Positions 40,603 through 49,226 of a DNA stretch of 53,730 nt are shown here, piece after piece. The notes beneath the pieces were generated by a model. It was not told the origin of the DNA and did no database searches. It worked only from the letters and a program-made list of their open reading frames with translations. Every line of letters begins with the position of its first letter. Positions within the stretch are counted from its first letter, which is position 1. The stretch spans positions 1 through 53,730 of the forward strand of contig JACQZV010000170.1 in NCBI GenBank assembly GCA_016213695.1, given 5' to 3'. Source of the stretch: Acidobacteriota bacterium. Its GTDB lineage: Bacteria > Acidobacteriota > Vicinamibacteria > Vicinamibacterales > UBA2999. Position numbers and translations under genes: made by a program.

Positions 40603-42060
40603 CGTCGCCGCCTTGAATTGCGCCTGCCACCTGGCCCTGAGGCCGGCGCGGTCAACTTTCTCTCCGCGCAGGTAGACGTCCGCGATCCTGCGCGTGTTCG
40701 CGATGTTCTCGAGCGGGTTGGCGTCGAGGACGATGAAGTCGGCGTTCCGGCCGGCGGCCACCAGCCCCGTGTCGAGATGCGCGATCTCCGCCGAGTCGCG
40801 GGTGGCCGCGACAATCACCTCGGCCGGCGTCATGCCGATCGCCACGAGGCTCTCGAGCTCCTGGTGGGCAAAGAAGGCGATCCGGTGCCGGAGTTGTCCG
40901 GTGTCTGTGCCGAGGACGATGCGAATGCCGGCGGCGCGGAGCCGCATCGCGTTGCGGCCGTCGCGCTCCAGCGCCTGGCGGGCCGCCTCGACCTGCGCCG
41001 GCGTCATCTGCATCAGCTCCTTCGCCAGCTGCTCCTCGTTCTGGCTGGCGGGGTAGGTGTCGGTGAGCAGCGGGTCGTCCACCCACGCCGGCCGCTTCCC
41101 TCCCTGCGCGTTCATCCAGGCGGGCCGGAGGCCCGGCGTCATCCACATCGTCGTGTCGCCGGCGGCGACGCGCGCCCGGATGATGCCGAGCATCTCCTCG
41201 TCGACCACGTCGCCGCCGCGGACCGGCACGTGGGTCCATCCTTCGACGCCCGCGCGCGCCAGCGCCTTGGCGTCGGCCAGCGTGACGTTGTGGGCGGCGA
41301 CGGGGACCTTCAGCTGCTTCGCTTCGTCCGCGATGGCGAGGTAAATGGGTGGCGTGAGCTTCTTCGTGCGGCCGTCCCGGTCGTCCACCCAGATCTTGAT
41401 GAACTCCGGCTTCATCGCCGCATAGTCTCGAACCGCGGCGCGCCCTTCCTCGACGCTCGTCACCGGATATGGCACGTCGGCTCTCGACGGGTGGCCCTGC
41501 GCGCCCGATCCCGGCCACGCGATGCCGGGTCCCGCCGTGCGGAACAGCGCCGCGCCCGGTACGATCTCGTTCCGGACGCGCAGCGGCACGTCGCCCCATC
41601 CGGTCCGCCCGCCACGCAGATCCGACCGATCGACCAGGTCTGCGATGCCGACGACCCCGCCGATGCCGTCGTACGCCAGCCGCTCGAGATGGTCGATCAG
41701 GTTCTCCCGCGTGAAGGTTTCCTTCGACATCGTCCCGGCGGCCACGTTCTGGAATCCGAGATGCCCGTGCAGATCGACGAGCGTCGGCATCACGGTCTTT
41801 CCGGTCAGGTCGACGCGCCGCGCGCCGGCGGGCGCCGGCAGCTCACCGCGACGGCCGAGCGCGGTGAAATGACCGCCTTCGATGGTGAACGCCGAGTCCT
41901 CGATCGGCGGGCCGCCGGCACCGGTGATGAGCCGCGCGCCTTCGAAAACGGTCACCGCGCCGGCCGCGGTCTGCGGGTCGCCGCCTGAGGAACAGGCAGC
42001 GGCGGCGACCAGGGACGCCGCGACCAGCAGACCGGTCCCCCTCCTCACTGTTGGGCGCAT
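40591..42060 (-). CDS. Lipoprotein amidohydrolase (imidazolonepropionase-like)
   Basis: 489 residues. A lipobox around residues 19-23 (AAAAC) anchors the protein. The amidohydrolase metal site is DLHGH (H98, H100), PEFIKIWVDD (bridging-lysine position), VAAHNVTLADA, GWTHVP and VLGTDTG. The layout matches imidazolonepropionase-related exported hydrolases that cleave dipeptides or cyclic amides. Its start is 20 bases from the divergent NHL gene, and a perfect TATAAT lies only 7 bases before the ATG. It ends by overlapping the convergent MBL gene by 12 bases. Confidence 0.9.
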   Translation of the reverse strand: MRPTVRRGTGLLVAASLVAAAACSSGGDPQTAAGAVTVFEGARLITGAGGPPIEDSAFTIEGGHFTALGRRGELPAPAGARRVDLTGKTVMPTLVDLHGHLGFQNVAAGTMSKETFTRENLIDHLERLAYDGIGGVVGIADLVDRSDLRGGRTGWGDVPLRVRNEIVPGAALFRTAGPGIAWPGSGAQGHPSRADVPYPVTSVEEGRAAVRDYAAMKPEFIKIWVDDRDGRTKKLTPPIYLAIADEAKQLKVPVAAHNVTLADAKALARAGVEGWTHVPVRGGDVVDEEMLGIIRARVAAGDTTMWMTPGLRPAWMNAQGGKRPAWVDDPLLTDTYPASQNEEQLAKELMQMTPAQVEAARQALERDGRNAMRLRAAGIRIVLGTDTGQLRHRIAFFAHQELESLVAIGMTPAEVIVAATRDSAEIAHLDTGLVAAGRNADFIVLDANPLENIANTRRIADVYLRGEKVDRAGLRARWQAQFKAATSTR

Positions 42061-42067
42061 GGGCGGG

Positions 42068-42075
42068 ATTATACT
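42068..42075. promoter_or_regulatory. Overlapping divergent -10 boxes, leaderless starts
   Basis: On the plus strand TATACT (42070-42075) lies 5 bases before the NHL ATG. On the minus strand TATAAT (42073-42068) lies 7 bases before the amidohydrolase ATG. Transcription would begin at or next to the start codons. No ribosome site is seen for either gene. Confidence 0.65.
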
Positions 42076-42080
42076 TGGCC

Positions 42081-43082
42081 ATGCTGATCAGACCCCGCCT
42101 CGGAGTGACGCTCTTTGCGATCGTCGTGGTGCTCGCGCTGGCCCACGACGTCTCGTCCCAGGCCAACCCGTACCAGACCGTCGATCACTTCTTCCAGCTT
42201 CCCGACGGCAGGAAGGTCGGGTCCACGGCGGGCATCACCGTCGACCGCGACGGCAGCGTCTGGGTCTTCGAGCGCTGCGGCGGCAACTACTGCACCGAAT
42301 CGGCCGTCGCGCCCATCCTGAAGTTCGACGCCTCGGGTCGCGTGGTGAAGAGCTTCGGGGCCGGCATGTTCGTCCGGCCCCACGGGATCCACATCGACCG
42401 CCAGGGAAATGTGTGGGTGAGCGACGGCGAGGGTCCCGACGGGAAGGATCCGCGCAAGAACGGCAAGGGCCACCAGGTGTTCAAGTTCAGCCCCGAGGGG
42501 AAAGTCCTGATGACGCTCGGCAAGGCGGGCGTCGCCGGTGACGGCCCCGACACGTTCAACATGCCCTCGGCGATCCTCGTCGCGCCGAACGGCGACATCT
42601 TCATCGGCGACGGACACGGCGGCAATTCGAACGCCCGCGTCGTGAAGTTCTCGAAGGATGGCGCCTTCATCAAGGCCTGGGGCAAGAAGGGCACGGGGCC
42701 CGGCGACTTCGAGACGCCGCACGCCCTGGCGCTCGATTCGCGCGGCCGGCTGTTTGTCGGCGACCGCGGGAACAACCGGATCCAGATCTTCGATCAGGAC
42801 GGACGGTTTCTCGAGGAATGGAAGCAGTTCGGCCGGCCGAGCGGCGTGTTCATCGACGGCAACGACATCCTCTACGTCGCCGATCATCAGTCGAACGAGA
42901 AGACGAACCCCGGCTTCACGAAAGGCATCCGGATCGGCAGCGTCCGGGACGCCAAGGTGACCGCCTTCATTCCCGATCCCGATCCCGAAGGCTCGCAGGA
43001 AGGCGTCGCCGCCGACGGCAGGGGCAGCATCTACGGGTCGCTGACCGGCGGGATGGCGCTCAGGAAATACGTCAGGAAGTAG
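42081..43082 (+). CDS. Exported NHL-repeat beta-propeller protein
   Basis: 333 residues from ATG at 42081. Signal peptide to about residue 27 (DVSSQ). NHL-type blades are visible as repeats of G-I/V-x-x-D-x-x-G-x-V/L-W/F-V: GITVDRDGSVWVFE, GIHIDRQGNVWVSD, ILVAPNGDIFIGD, ALDSRGRLFVGD and GVAADGRGSIYGS. About six blades fit the length. Similar proteins act as peptidyl-glycine alpha-amidating lyase-like enzymes or as scaffolds. A cysteine pair (CGGNYC) lies in blade 1. Its stop overlaps the convergent CoxG-like gene by 11 bases. Confidence 0.88.
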   Translation: MLIRPRLGVTLFAIVVVLALAHDVSSQANPYQTVDHFFQLPDGRKVGSTAGITVDRDGSVWVFERCGGNYCTESAVAPILKFDASGRVVKSFGAGMFVRPHGIHIDRQGNVWVSDGEGPDGKDPRKNGKGHQVFKFSPEGKVLMTLGKAGVAGDGPDTFNMPSAILVAPNGDIFIGDGHGGNSNARVVKFSKDGAFIKAWGKKGTGPGDFETPHALALDSRGRLFVGDRGNNRIQIFDQDGRFLEEWKQFGRPSGVFIDGNDILYVADHQSNEKTNPGFTKGIRIGSVRDAKVTAFIPDPDPEGSQEGVAADGRGSIYGSLTGGMALRKYVRK

Positions 43083-43521
43083 TAGGCGGATCGAACTCGC
43101 GGCCGAGGCGCTCGAAAAACCGGTCCATCATCCTGCGCCCGGCCGCGTCCACGAGCCGCGAGCCGACGGCGGCCAGCACGCCCCCCACCTGCCCGTCGGC
43201 GTCGCAGGTGATCGCCGTTCCCGGCTCCGCATCGTCGAGCCGGATGCGGGCGCTCCCGCTGACGAAGCCGGGCGCGCCTTTCCCCTCAACGTGCAGCGTG
43301 AAGGCCTCGGGCGCCTGCATGTCCGCGAGCCGCACCGTGCCGCTGAAGACCCCTTTGACGGCGCCGATCCCGATGCGCATCCGCACGTCGTACTCGTCGC
43401 CGGCCGTGCGGACCAGCTGCTCGGCGCCTTCGATGCAGCGCTGCAGCACGACCGGGTCGATGAGCGCGGCGTACACGCGCGCGCGCGGAGCGGGACACCG
43501 GTACGTCCCGGTCAGCTTCAC
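43072..43521 (-). CDS. CoxG-like SRPBCC protein
   Basis: 149 residues. Begins MKLTGTYRCPAPRARVYAAL and has a helix-grip pattern with DPVVLQRCIEGAEQL, RMRIGIGAVKGVFSGTVRL and FTLHVEGKGAPGFVSG, ending in a helix. This is the CoxG family (SRPBCC fold), usually found with molybdenum hydroxylase genes and thought to help place or mature the enzyme at the membrane. Its ATG overlaps the stop of the FAD subunit (ATGA). It is the last gene of a four-gene operon. Confidence 0.9.
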   Translation of the reverse strand: MKLTGTYRCPAPRARVYAALIDPVVLQRCIEGAEQLVRTAGDEYDVRMRIGIGAVKGVFSGTVRLADMQAPEAFTLHVEGKGAPGFVSGSARIRLDDAEPGTAITCDADGQVGGVLAAVGSRLVDAAGRRMMDRFFERLGREFDPPTTS

Positions 43522-44360
43522 CGCGCGGCGGCGCGCTGGAGCGCCAGCGTGGTGTTGACCTCGGCCAGGTGCGCGCGGTATTCGGCGGACGCATGGATGT
43601 CGCCGAGCGGCGTGATGTCGGCCGCCGCGTGCCGCGCGGCGGCGGCAATCGTCTCAGCCGTAAGCGGCTTCCCGGCGAGCGCCTCCTCCACGCCTGTGGC
43701 ACGGTAGGGGACGGCCGCCACGCCGGTGACGGCGACGCGCACGCGCCGCGCCTTCGCGTCGACCACGGCGGCGACGCCGCAAAGCGCGAAGCCGCTGGCC
43801 TTCTGCGCGGTTTTCACGTAGGCGCCAGGCCCGGCGGGCACCGGCACGCGAATCTCGCAGAGGATTTCGTCCGGCTCGACGCTCGTCTCGAAGATGTCCA
43901 TGAAGAAATCGCCCGCGGCCTCCATGCGGCGGCGCATCCGCCCCGCGATCTCCAGCTCCGCGTCGAGCGCCAGAATTGCCGCCGGCCAGTCGGCGGCCGG
44001 ATCGGCGTGCACGATGCTGCCGCCGATCGTGCCCCTGTTGCGGACCTGCAGGTCGCCAATCGACGCGGCCACCTCTGCCAGCAGGGGGCAGCGGCTCGCG
44101 ACCGTGCGGTTCGCCGCGATCTCGGCGTGCGTGGCGAGGGCGCCGATGACCAGGCGGCCGTCGCGTTCCTCGATGCGCCGCAGCGCCTCGAGGCGCGTGA
44201 TGTCGAGGAGCATCTTCGGCTGCGCCAGTCGCAGCTTCATCGCCGGAATCAGGCTGTGGCCGCCCGCCAGCAGCTTGGCGTTGCCGCCGTGCGCCGTGAG
44301 CAGCGCGAGCGCTTCGTCGAGCGTCTTCGGGCGGGTGTAGTTGAATGGTGCGGTACTCAT
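43518..44360 (-). CDS. FAD-binding medium subunit of molybdenum hydroxylase (CoxM-like)
   Basis: 280 residues. FAD-binding motifs AGGHSLIP (32-39) and TIGGSIVHADPAADWP (111-126) match the medium subunit of CO dehydrogenase and xanthine dehydrogenase families. The C-terminal domain ends with a helix typical of CoxM. It passes electrons from the 2Fe-2S subunit to an acceptor. The start overlaps the large-subunit stop by four bases, and its own stop overlaps the CoxG-like start by four. Confidence 0.92.
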   Translation of the reverse strand: MSTAPFNYTRPKTLDEALALLTAHGGNAKLLAGGHSLIPAMKLRLAQPKMLLDITRLEALRRIEERDGRLVIGALATHAEIAANRTVASRCPLLAEVAASIGDLQVRNRGTIGGSIVHADPAADWPAAILALDAELEIAGRMRRRMEAAGDFFMDIFETSVEPDEILCEIRVPVPAGPGAYVKTAQKASGFALCGVAAVVDAKARRVRVAVTGVAAVPYRATGVEEALAGKPLTAETIAAAARHAAADITPLGDIHASAEYRAHLAEVNTTLALQRAAAR

Positions 44361-46702
44361 TCCTTGTGTCCCTGTCGGATGGCCCGCCAGAGTTTTTCCG
44401 GCGCCAGCGGCAGATCGAGGTGCGTGACGCCGAGCGGCCGCAGCGCGTCCATCACGGCATTGGCAATCGCCGGCGTCGCGCCGATCGTGCCCGCCTCACC
44501 GACGCCCTTGACGCCGAGCGGGTTCACCGGCGACGGGGTGACGGTGCTGCCGAGCACGTAGTCGGGAATATCCTCCGCCCGCGGCATCGGGTAGTCCATG
44601 AACTCGCCGGTCAGCAGCTGCCCGTGCTCGTCGTACACCGTGCGCTCGAACAGCGCCTGGCCGATCGAGTGCGCGATGCCGCCCTGCACCTGGCCCTCGA
44701 CGAGCAGCGGATTGATCTGGTTGCCGCAGTCGTCCACGGCGACGTACTGGACGATCGTCACGTCGCCCGTGTCACGATTCACTTCGACGGCGCAGATGTG
44801 CGTGCCGAAGGGGAACGTGAAGTTCTCCGGCTCGAAGAAGGCCGACGCTTCGAGCCCGGGCTCGAAGCCGCGCGGCAGGTTCTTCGCGATGTACGCCTCG
44901 CCCGCCAGCTCCGTCCACCCGAGCCGCTTGCCGCCGCTCCCCTTCACCGCGAACGCGCCGTCGGCGAACTCGACCTGTTCCGGCCTGGCGTCGAGCAGGG
45001 CCGCCGCGAGCCGTCTGGCCTTTTCCAGAATCCGATCCACGCACATGACGATGGCCGAGCCGCAGACCGCCGTGCCCCGGCTGCCGTACGTATCACGGCC
45101 GTAATGCGCCACGCTGGTATCGCCGTGCAGGACGACGATGTCCTCGATCGGCACGCCGAGGCGATCGGCGACAATCTGCGCGAACGTGGTTTCCTGTCCC
45201 TGGCCGTGCGGGGTCACGCCGGTAATCACCGTGACCTTGCCCGAGATCTCGATGCGCACGCAGCCCCATTCCCAGCCGCCGGCCGCCATGGCCTTCGAAG
45301 GGCCCATGGCGCAGATTTCCACGTAGGTCGACACGCCGATGCCGAACAGGGCGCCCGCGCGCCGGCGCGACGTGCGCCGGGCGACGAGCTCGTCCCAGCG
45401 CGCCAGCTGCTGCGCCTTGCGGAGCGCCCCCTCGTAGTTCCCGCTGTCGAAGGTGAGGCCGGTTGCCGTGTTGAACGGAAACTCCTCCGGCGCCGGGAAG
45501 TTGCGCCGGCGCACCTCCACCGGATCGAGGCCGAGCTCGGCGGCCACCAGGTCGACGAGGCGCTCGATCAGGTACGTCGCCTCGGGGCGCCCGGCGCCGC
45601 GATACGCGTCGGTGCTCATCTTGTTGGTGTACACGCCGACCACGTCCATGCGCACCGCGGGAATCTTGTACGCGCCGGTGACCACCAGGCCGGTCAGCGT
45701 CGGGATGGCGGGCGTGAGCAGCTGCAGGTACGACCCGAGGTCCGCGATGGTGCGGTTGCGCAGGCCGAGAATCCGGCCGTCCTTGCTGACGGCCACTTCG
45801 TAGTCGCCAACCTGGTCCCGGCCGTGGATCGTGGCTGCGGCGTTCTCGCGCCTCCCCTCGATCCATTTGACCGGGGCGCCGAGGCGCATCGCCAGGTGCG
45901 AGCAGAGCGCTTCCTCGGCGTAGAGGTTCAGCTTGGCGCCGAAGCCGCCGCCGACCTCCGGCGCCACGACCCGCAGTTTGTTTTCGGCGATGCCGATCAT
46001 GCCGGGCAGCAGCGTCCGGATCAGATGCGGAATCTGCGTGGAGGTCCAGAGCGTCAGCGTGCCCTCGCCCGGCTGGTACGACGCCACGCAGCCGCGCGGC
46101 TCGATCGGCATCGGCGTGAGCCGCTGGTGGTACATGCGCTGGCGGATCACGCGGTCGGCTTTCGCGAACGCGGCGTCGATGTCGCCGCCGGTCAGGTTCC
46201 ACGTGAACGCGGCATTGGTGCCGAGATCGGGATGCGTCAGCGGCGAGCCGGCCTCGAGCGCCTTTTCCGGATCGGTCACCACGGGGAGCGGCTCGTAGTC
46301 GACGTCCACGAGCTCGGCGGCGTCGGCCGCGGCGTACGGCGTGGCCGCCACGACGACGGCGACCGGGTGGCCCACGAAATACGCGCGATCGCCGGCCAGC
46401 ACCGTGTGCTTCGGCGATTTCAGGTCCGGAAAGCTGGAGGCGCACGGGATCGTGCCGCACTGCGCGTTCACTTCCGCGCCGGTGAACACGCCGACGACGC
46501 CGCCGGCGGCGCGGGCGGCGTCGGTGCGAATGCGCTTGACGCGCGCGTGCGCGTGGGGGCTGCGGACGAACACCGCGTGCAGCATGCCCGGAAGGCGCAG
46601 ATCGTCGACATAGGTGGCGATCCCCTTGACGAGGCGCGGATCCTCGACGCGCTTCATCGCCCTGCCGACGTAGCCGATCTTTTCGCCGGTCGTGGTGCTC
46701 AT
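44357..46702 (-). CDS. Molybdopterin large subunit, form II CO-dehydrogenase-like
   Basis: 781 residues from ATG at 46702, which overlaps the small-subunit stop (ATGA). The substrate-loop motif is AYRGAGR (366-372), the form II type, not the AYRCSFR of true CO-oxidising form I enzymes. Other landmarks are GGGFGAK (251-257) and the catalytic glutamate E736 in GVGEAG. The enzyme should hydroxylate a small organic substrate with water as oxygen source. Substrate is not predictable; CO oxidation is unlikely. The neighbour permease may import the substrate. Confidence 0.93.
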   Translation of the reverse strand: MSTTTGEKIGYVGRAMKRVEDPRLVKGIATYVDDLRLPGMLHAVFVRSPHAHARVKRIRTDAARAAGGVVGVFTGAEVNAQCGTIPCASSFPDLKSPKHTVLAGDRAYFVGHPVAVVVAATPYAAADAAELVDVDYEPLPVVTDPEKALEAGSPLTHPDLGTNAAFTWNLTGGDIDAAFAKADRVIRQRMYHQRLTPMPIEPRGCVASYQPGEGTLTLWTSTQIPHLIRTLLPGMIGIAENKLRVVAPEVGGGFGAKLNLYAEEALCSHLAMRLGAPVKWIEGRRENAAATIHGRDQVGDYEVAVSKDGRILGLRNRTIADLGSYLQLLTPAIPTLTGLVVTGAYKIPAVRMDVVGVYTNKMSTDAYRGAGRPEATYLIERLVDLVAAELGLDPVEVRRRNFPAPEEFPFNTATGLTFDSGNYEGALRKAQQLARWDELVARRTSRRRAGALFGIGVSTYVEICAMGPSKAMAAGGWEWGCVRIEISGKVTVITGVTPHGQGQETTFAQIVADRLGVPIEDIVVLHGDTSVAHYGRDTYGSRGTAVCGSAIVMCVDRILEKARRLAAALLDARPEQVEFADGAFAVKGSGGKRLGWTELAGEAYIAKNLPRGFEPGLEASAFFEPENFTFPFGTHICAVEVNRDTGDVTIVQYVAVDDCGNQINPLLVEGQVQGGIAHSIGQALFERTVYDEHGQLLTGEFMDYPMPRAEDIPDYVLGSTVTPSPVNPLGVKGVGEAGTIGATPAIANAVMDALRPLGVTHLDLPLAPEKLWRAIRQGHKE

Positions 46703-47175
46703 GCCGCGCCCTGCCGGCTGCCCGCGGCGTGTTCGACGGCGTCGATGATGTGCGTATAGCCGGTGCAGCGGCACAGGTTGCCCTTGAGGCCGTGCGCGAT
46801 CTCGGCGCGCGTCGGCTGGGGGTGGTCCTTCAGCAGCTGCACCGCCGTCATGATCATGCCCGGCGTGCAGTAGCCGCACTGCAGCGCGTGTCGCTCCCAG
46901 AAGGCCTCCTGCACGGGATGCAGGCGACCCTCCTGCGCGAGCCCCTCGATCGTCGTGACCGCGCGGCCCTCGGCCTGGACGGCGAATATCGTGCACGACT
47001 TGACCGCCTGGCCGTCGATAAGCACCGTGCAGGCGCCGCACAGGCTCGACTCGCAGCCGACGTGCGTGCCGGTCAGCCCACAGACGTCCCGCAGGTACTC
47101 GACGAGCAGCACGCGCGGCTCGACGTCGTGCTGGTGGAGCGCGCCGTTGACGTGAATCCGAACCGGAACACCCAT
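46699..47175 (-). CDS. 2Fe-2S small subunit of molybdenum hydroxylase (CoxS-like)
   Basis: 158 residues from ATG at 47175. The plant-type cluster is C41, C46, C49, C61 and the second cluster C100, C103, C135, C137 (CGYCTPGM and CRCTGY). This is the standard pattern of the small subunit of CO dehydrogenase and aldehyde oxidase families. It is the first gene of the operon. A perfect TTGACA with AATTAT promoter lies about 60 bases upstream. The order small, large, medium subunit, then CoxG differs from the medium-small-large order of classic cox operons. Confidence 0.93.
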   Translation of the reverse strand: MGVPVRIHVNGALHQHDVEPRVLLVEYLRDVCGLTGTHVGCESSLCGACTVLIDGQAVKSCTIFAVQAEGRAVTTIEGLAQEGRLHPVQEAFWERHALQCGYCTPGMIMTAVQLLKDHPQPTRAEIAHGLKGNLCRCTGYTHIIDAVEHAAGSRQGAA

Positions 47176-47225
47176 GCTGGCCCCCGGAAGACAGGTGAGT
47201 TCAGCCGAAGAACCGAGAGGTCGAG

Positions 47226-47255
47226 ATAATTCGATCAATCGCGCACGGTTGTCAA
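47226..47255 (-). promoter_or_regulatory. Promoter of the molybdenum hydroxylase operon
   Basis: On the minus strand TTGACA (47255-47250), 18 bases, AATTAT (47231-47226). Its -35 lies 4 bases from the divergent -10 of the permease gene. Confidence 0.65.
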
Positions 47256-47258
47256 GGA

Positions 47259-47264
47259 TAGGAT
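47259..47264 (+). promoter_or_regulatory. -10 box for a leaderless permease transcript
   Basis: TAGGAT is 6 bases before the GTG at 47271, so transcription would start at or next to the start codon. No ribosome site is seen. Confidence 0.55.
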
Positions 47265-47270
47265 TGGGGC

Positions 47271-48524
47271 GTGAATACGCCGCGGCAGGTGCTGTTTGCG
47301 AGCATGATCGGGACCACGATCGAGTTTTTCGACTTCTATATCTACGCGACCGCCGCCGTGCTCGCGTTCCCGCGCCTGTTCTTTCCCCCGTCGGATCCCG
47401 CGTCCGCAACGCTCGCGTCGCTGGCGACGTTCGGCATCGCGTTCCTGGCGCGCCCGATCGGCTCGGCGGTTTTCGGCCACTTCGGCGACCGCGTCGGCCG
47501 CAAGACGACGCTGGTGGCCGCGCTCCTCACGATGGGCGTCTCGACGGTCGCGATCGGCGCGCTGCCGACCTACGCGACGATCGGTCTCGCGGCGCCCGCC
47601 CTGCTGGCCCTCTGCCGCTTCGGCCAGGGTTTCGGCCTCGGCGGCGAGTGGGGCGGCGCGGTGCTGCTGGCGGTGGAAAACGCGCCGGAGGGGAGGCGGG
47701 CCTGGTACGGCATGTTCCCGCAGCTCGGCGCGCCCATCGGCTTCTTCCTCTCCGGCAGCGTCTTCCTCCTGCTGTCGGCGTGGCTGACCGAGGCGCAGTT
47801 CTTCGCGTTCGGGTGGCGGCTCCCGTTCCTTGCCAGCGCCGCGCTGGTGGTGATCGGCCTGTACGTGCGGCTGACGATCAGCGAAACGCCGGTGTTCCGC
47901 AGCGCGATCACGCACGAGGAACGGGCCCGCGTGCCGATGCTCGTGGTCTTCCGCGAGCATTCCGGCATGCTCGTCATGGGGACCCTGACGTCGCTGGCCA
48001 CGTTCGTCCTGTTCTACCTGACCACCGTGTTCGCGCTCTCGTGGGGCACGACCTCGCTCGGCTACAGCCGCGAGTCGTTCCTCATCATTCAGCTCGTCGG
48101 CATCGTGTTCTTCGCGCTGACCGTGCCGCTGAGCGCCGTCCTCGCCGAGCGGGGGCGCCGCGCCACGCTGCTCTCGGTGACGGTCGCCATCGGCGTCTTC
48201 GGGCTGGTCATGGCGCCGCTGCTGTCGGGCGGCCTGCTCGGTGCGACCGTGATGATGGTCGTCGGCCAGGCGCTGATGGGACTGACCTACGGCCCGCTCG
48301 GGACGACGCTGTCGGAGCTGTTTCCGACGCGGGTGCGCTACACGGGCAGCTCGCTCACCTTCAACCTCGCGGGCATTTTCGGCGCGTCGCTCGCCCCGTA
48401 CATCGCCACATGGCTCGCGCAGCAGTACGGGCTGCAGTATGTGGGGTACTATCTGACGGCCGCCGCGGCGCTGACGCTCGTCGGCCTGTTTGCCATGCAT
48501 GAAACGAAGGACCACGCGCTGTAG
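47271..48524 (+). CDS. MFS transporter, metabolite:H+ symporter (MHS) family
   Basis: 417 residues, GTG start. The N-terminus VLFASMIGTTIEFFDFYIY is the first-helix signature of MHS permeases (ProP, KgtP, ShiA relatives), followed by the MFS motif A GHFGDRVGRK and CRFGQGFGLGGEWGGAVL. Twelve helices are visible. MHS permeases import carboxylates, betaines or shikimate-like molecules with protons. It is divergent from the molybdenum hydroxylase operon and their promoters lie side by side, so joint regulation and a shared substrate are plausible. The exact ligand is unknown. Confidence 0.92.
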   Translation: MNTPRQVLFASMIGTTIEFFDFYIYATAAVLAFPRLFFPPSDPASATLASLATFGIAFLARPIGSAVFGHFGDRVGRKTTLVAALLTMGVSTVAIGALPTYATIGLAAPALLALCRFGQGFGLGGEWGGAVLLAVENAPEGRRAWYGMFPQLGAPIGFFLSGSVFLLLSAWLTEAQFFAFGWRLPFLASAALVVIGLYVRLTISETPVFRSAITHEERARVPMLVVFREHSGMLVMGTLTSLATFVLFYLTTVFALSWGTTSLGYSRESFLIIQLVGIVFFALTVPLSAVLAERGRRATLLSVTVAIGVFGLVMAPLLSGGLLGATVMMVVGQALMGLTYGPLGTTLSELFPTRVRYTGSSLTFNLAGIFGASLAPYIATWLAQQYGLQYVGYYLTAAAALTLVGLFAMHETKDHAL

Positions 48525-48530
48525 GACCGC

Positions 48531-49214
48531 ATGCAGATGAAGACGATCGTCTGCGCCGCCTGGCTCGCCAGCCTGCTCTGTGCGCCCGCGCCCGCGCGCG
48601 CACAGACGACGGGCCTCCCGGAGACCATCCCGATCTTCCCGCTCGAGAGCCCGACGCTCTTTCCGAATGCGTCGTTTCCGCTCCGCATCTTCGAGCCGAG
48701 GTACCGCGCGATGATTGCCGACGCCCTCAAGGGCAACCGCATCATCGGCATGGTCATGCTCGAACCCGGCCACGAAGCGGAGTACGAGGGGCGGCCGCCC
48801 GTCTTTCCGATCGGCTGCGCCGGCCTGATCACGGAATACGAAGAGCTGCCCGACGGCCAGTACACCATCCTGCTCGGCGGACTCGTGAAGTTCCGCGTGA
48901 TGAGCGAGGACAACAGCCGCCCCTACCGTCTGGCGCGCGTGGCCGCGGTCCCCGAGCCGCTCGACGATCGTGACACGGCGGCGCTCACGCGGGCGCGGGA
49001 ACGGCTCGTCGAGCTGCTCGCCGCCCTGTCGGATCAATTCGGCGACGTGCAGATTCCGCCCGGCATTCCGGACGAACAGGTGGTGGACGAGCTGGCCGAG
49101 CACGTGCCGATGGCGGCACTCGAGCGGCAGCGGCTGCTCGAACGGACGAACCCCCTCGCGCGCGCCACGACGCTCGTCGAACTGCTGGAAGCGAGGATCA
49201 GGATCCGGCGGTGA
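48531..49214 (+). CDS. Exported Lon substrate-binding-domain protein
   Basis: 227 residues. After a signal peptide (to about residue 25, ARAQ) the sequence IPIFPLESPTLFPNASFPLRI and FEPRYRAMIADAL is the classic N-terminal domain of Lon protease, followed by GRPPVFPIGCAGLITEYEEL and LGGLVKFRV. There is no ATPase or protease part. Stand-alone Lon-N proteins exist in many bacteria, generally cytosolic; the signal peptide here suggests a periplasmic peptide or substrate binder. A helical tail (ALTRARERLVELLAALSDQF) follows. The gene is 6 bases from the permease stop. Confidence 0.85.
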   Translation: MQMKTIVCAAWLASLLCAPAPARAQTTGLPETIPIFPLESPTLFPNASFPLRIFEPRYRAMIADALKGNRIIGMVMLEPGHEAEYEGRPPVFPIGCAGLITEYEELPDGQYTILLGGLVKFRVMSEDNSRPYRLARVAAVPEPLDDRDTAALTRARERLVELLAALSDQFGDVQIPPGIPDEQVVDELAEHVPMAALERQRLLERTNPLARATTLVELLEARIRIRR

Positions 49215-49226
49215 GCGGACCGCGGG

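Noticed and set aside
43072-47175. True aerobic CO dehydrogenase
   Set aside because: The large subunit has the form II motif AYRGAGR, not the form I motif, so CO as substrate is unlikely.
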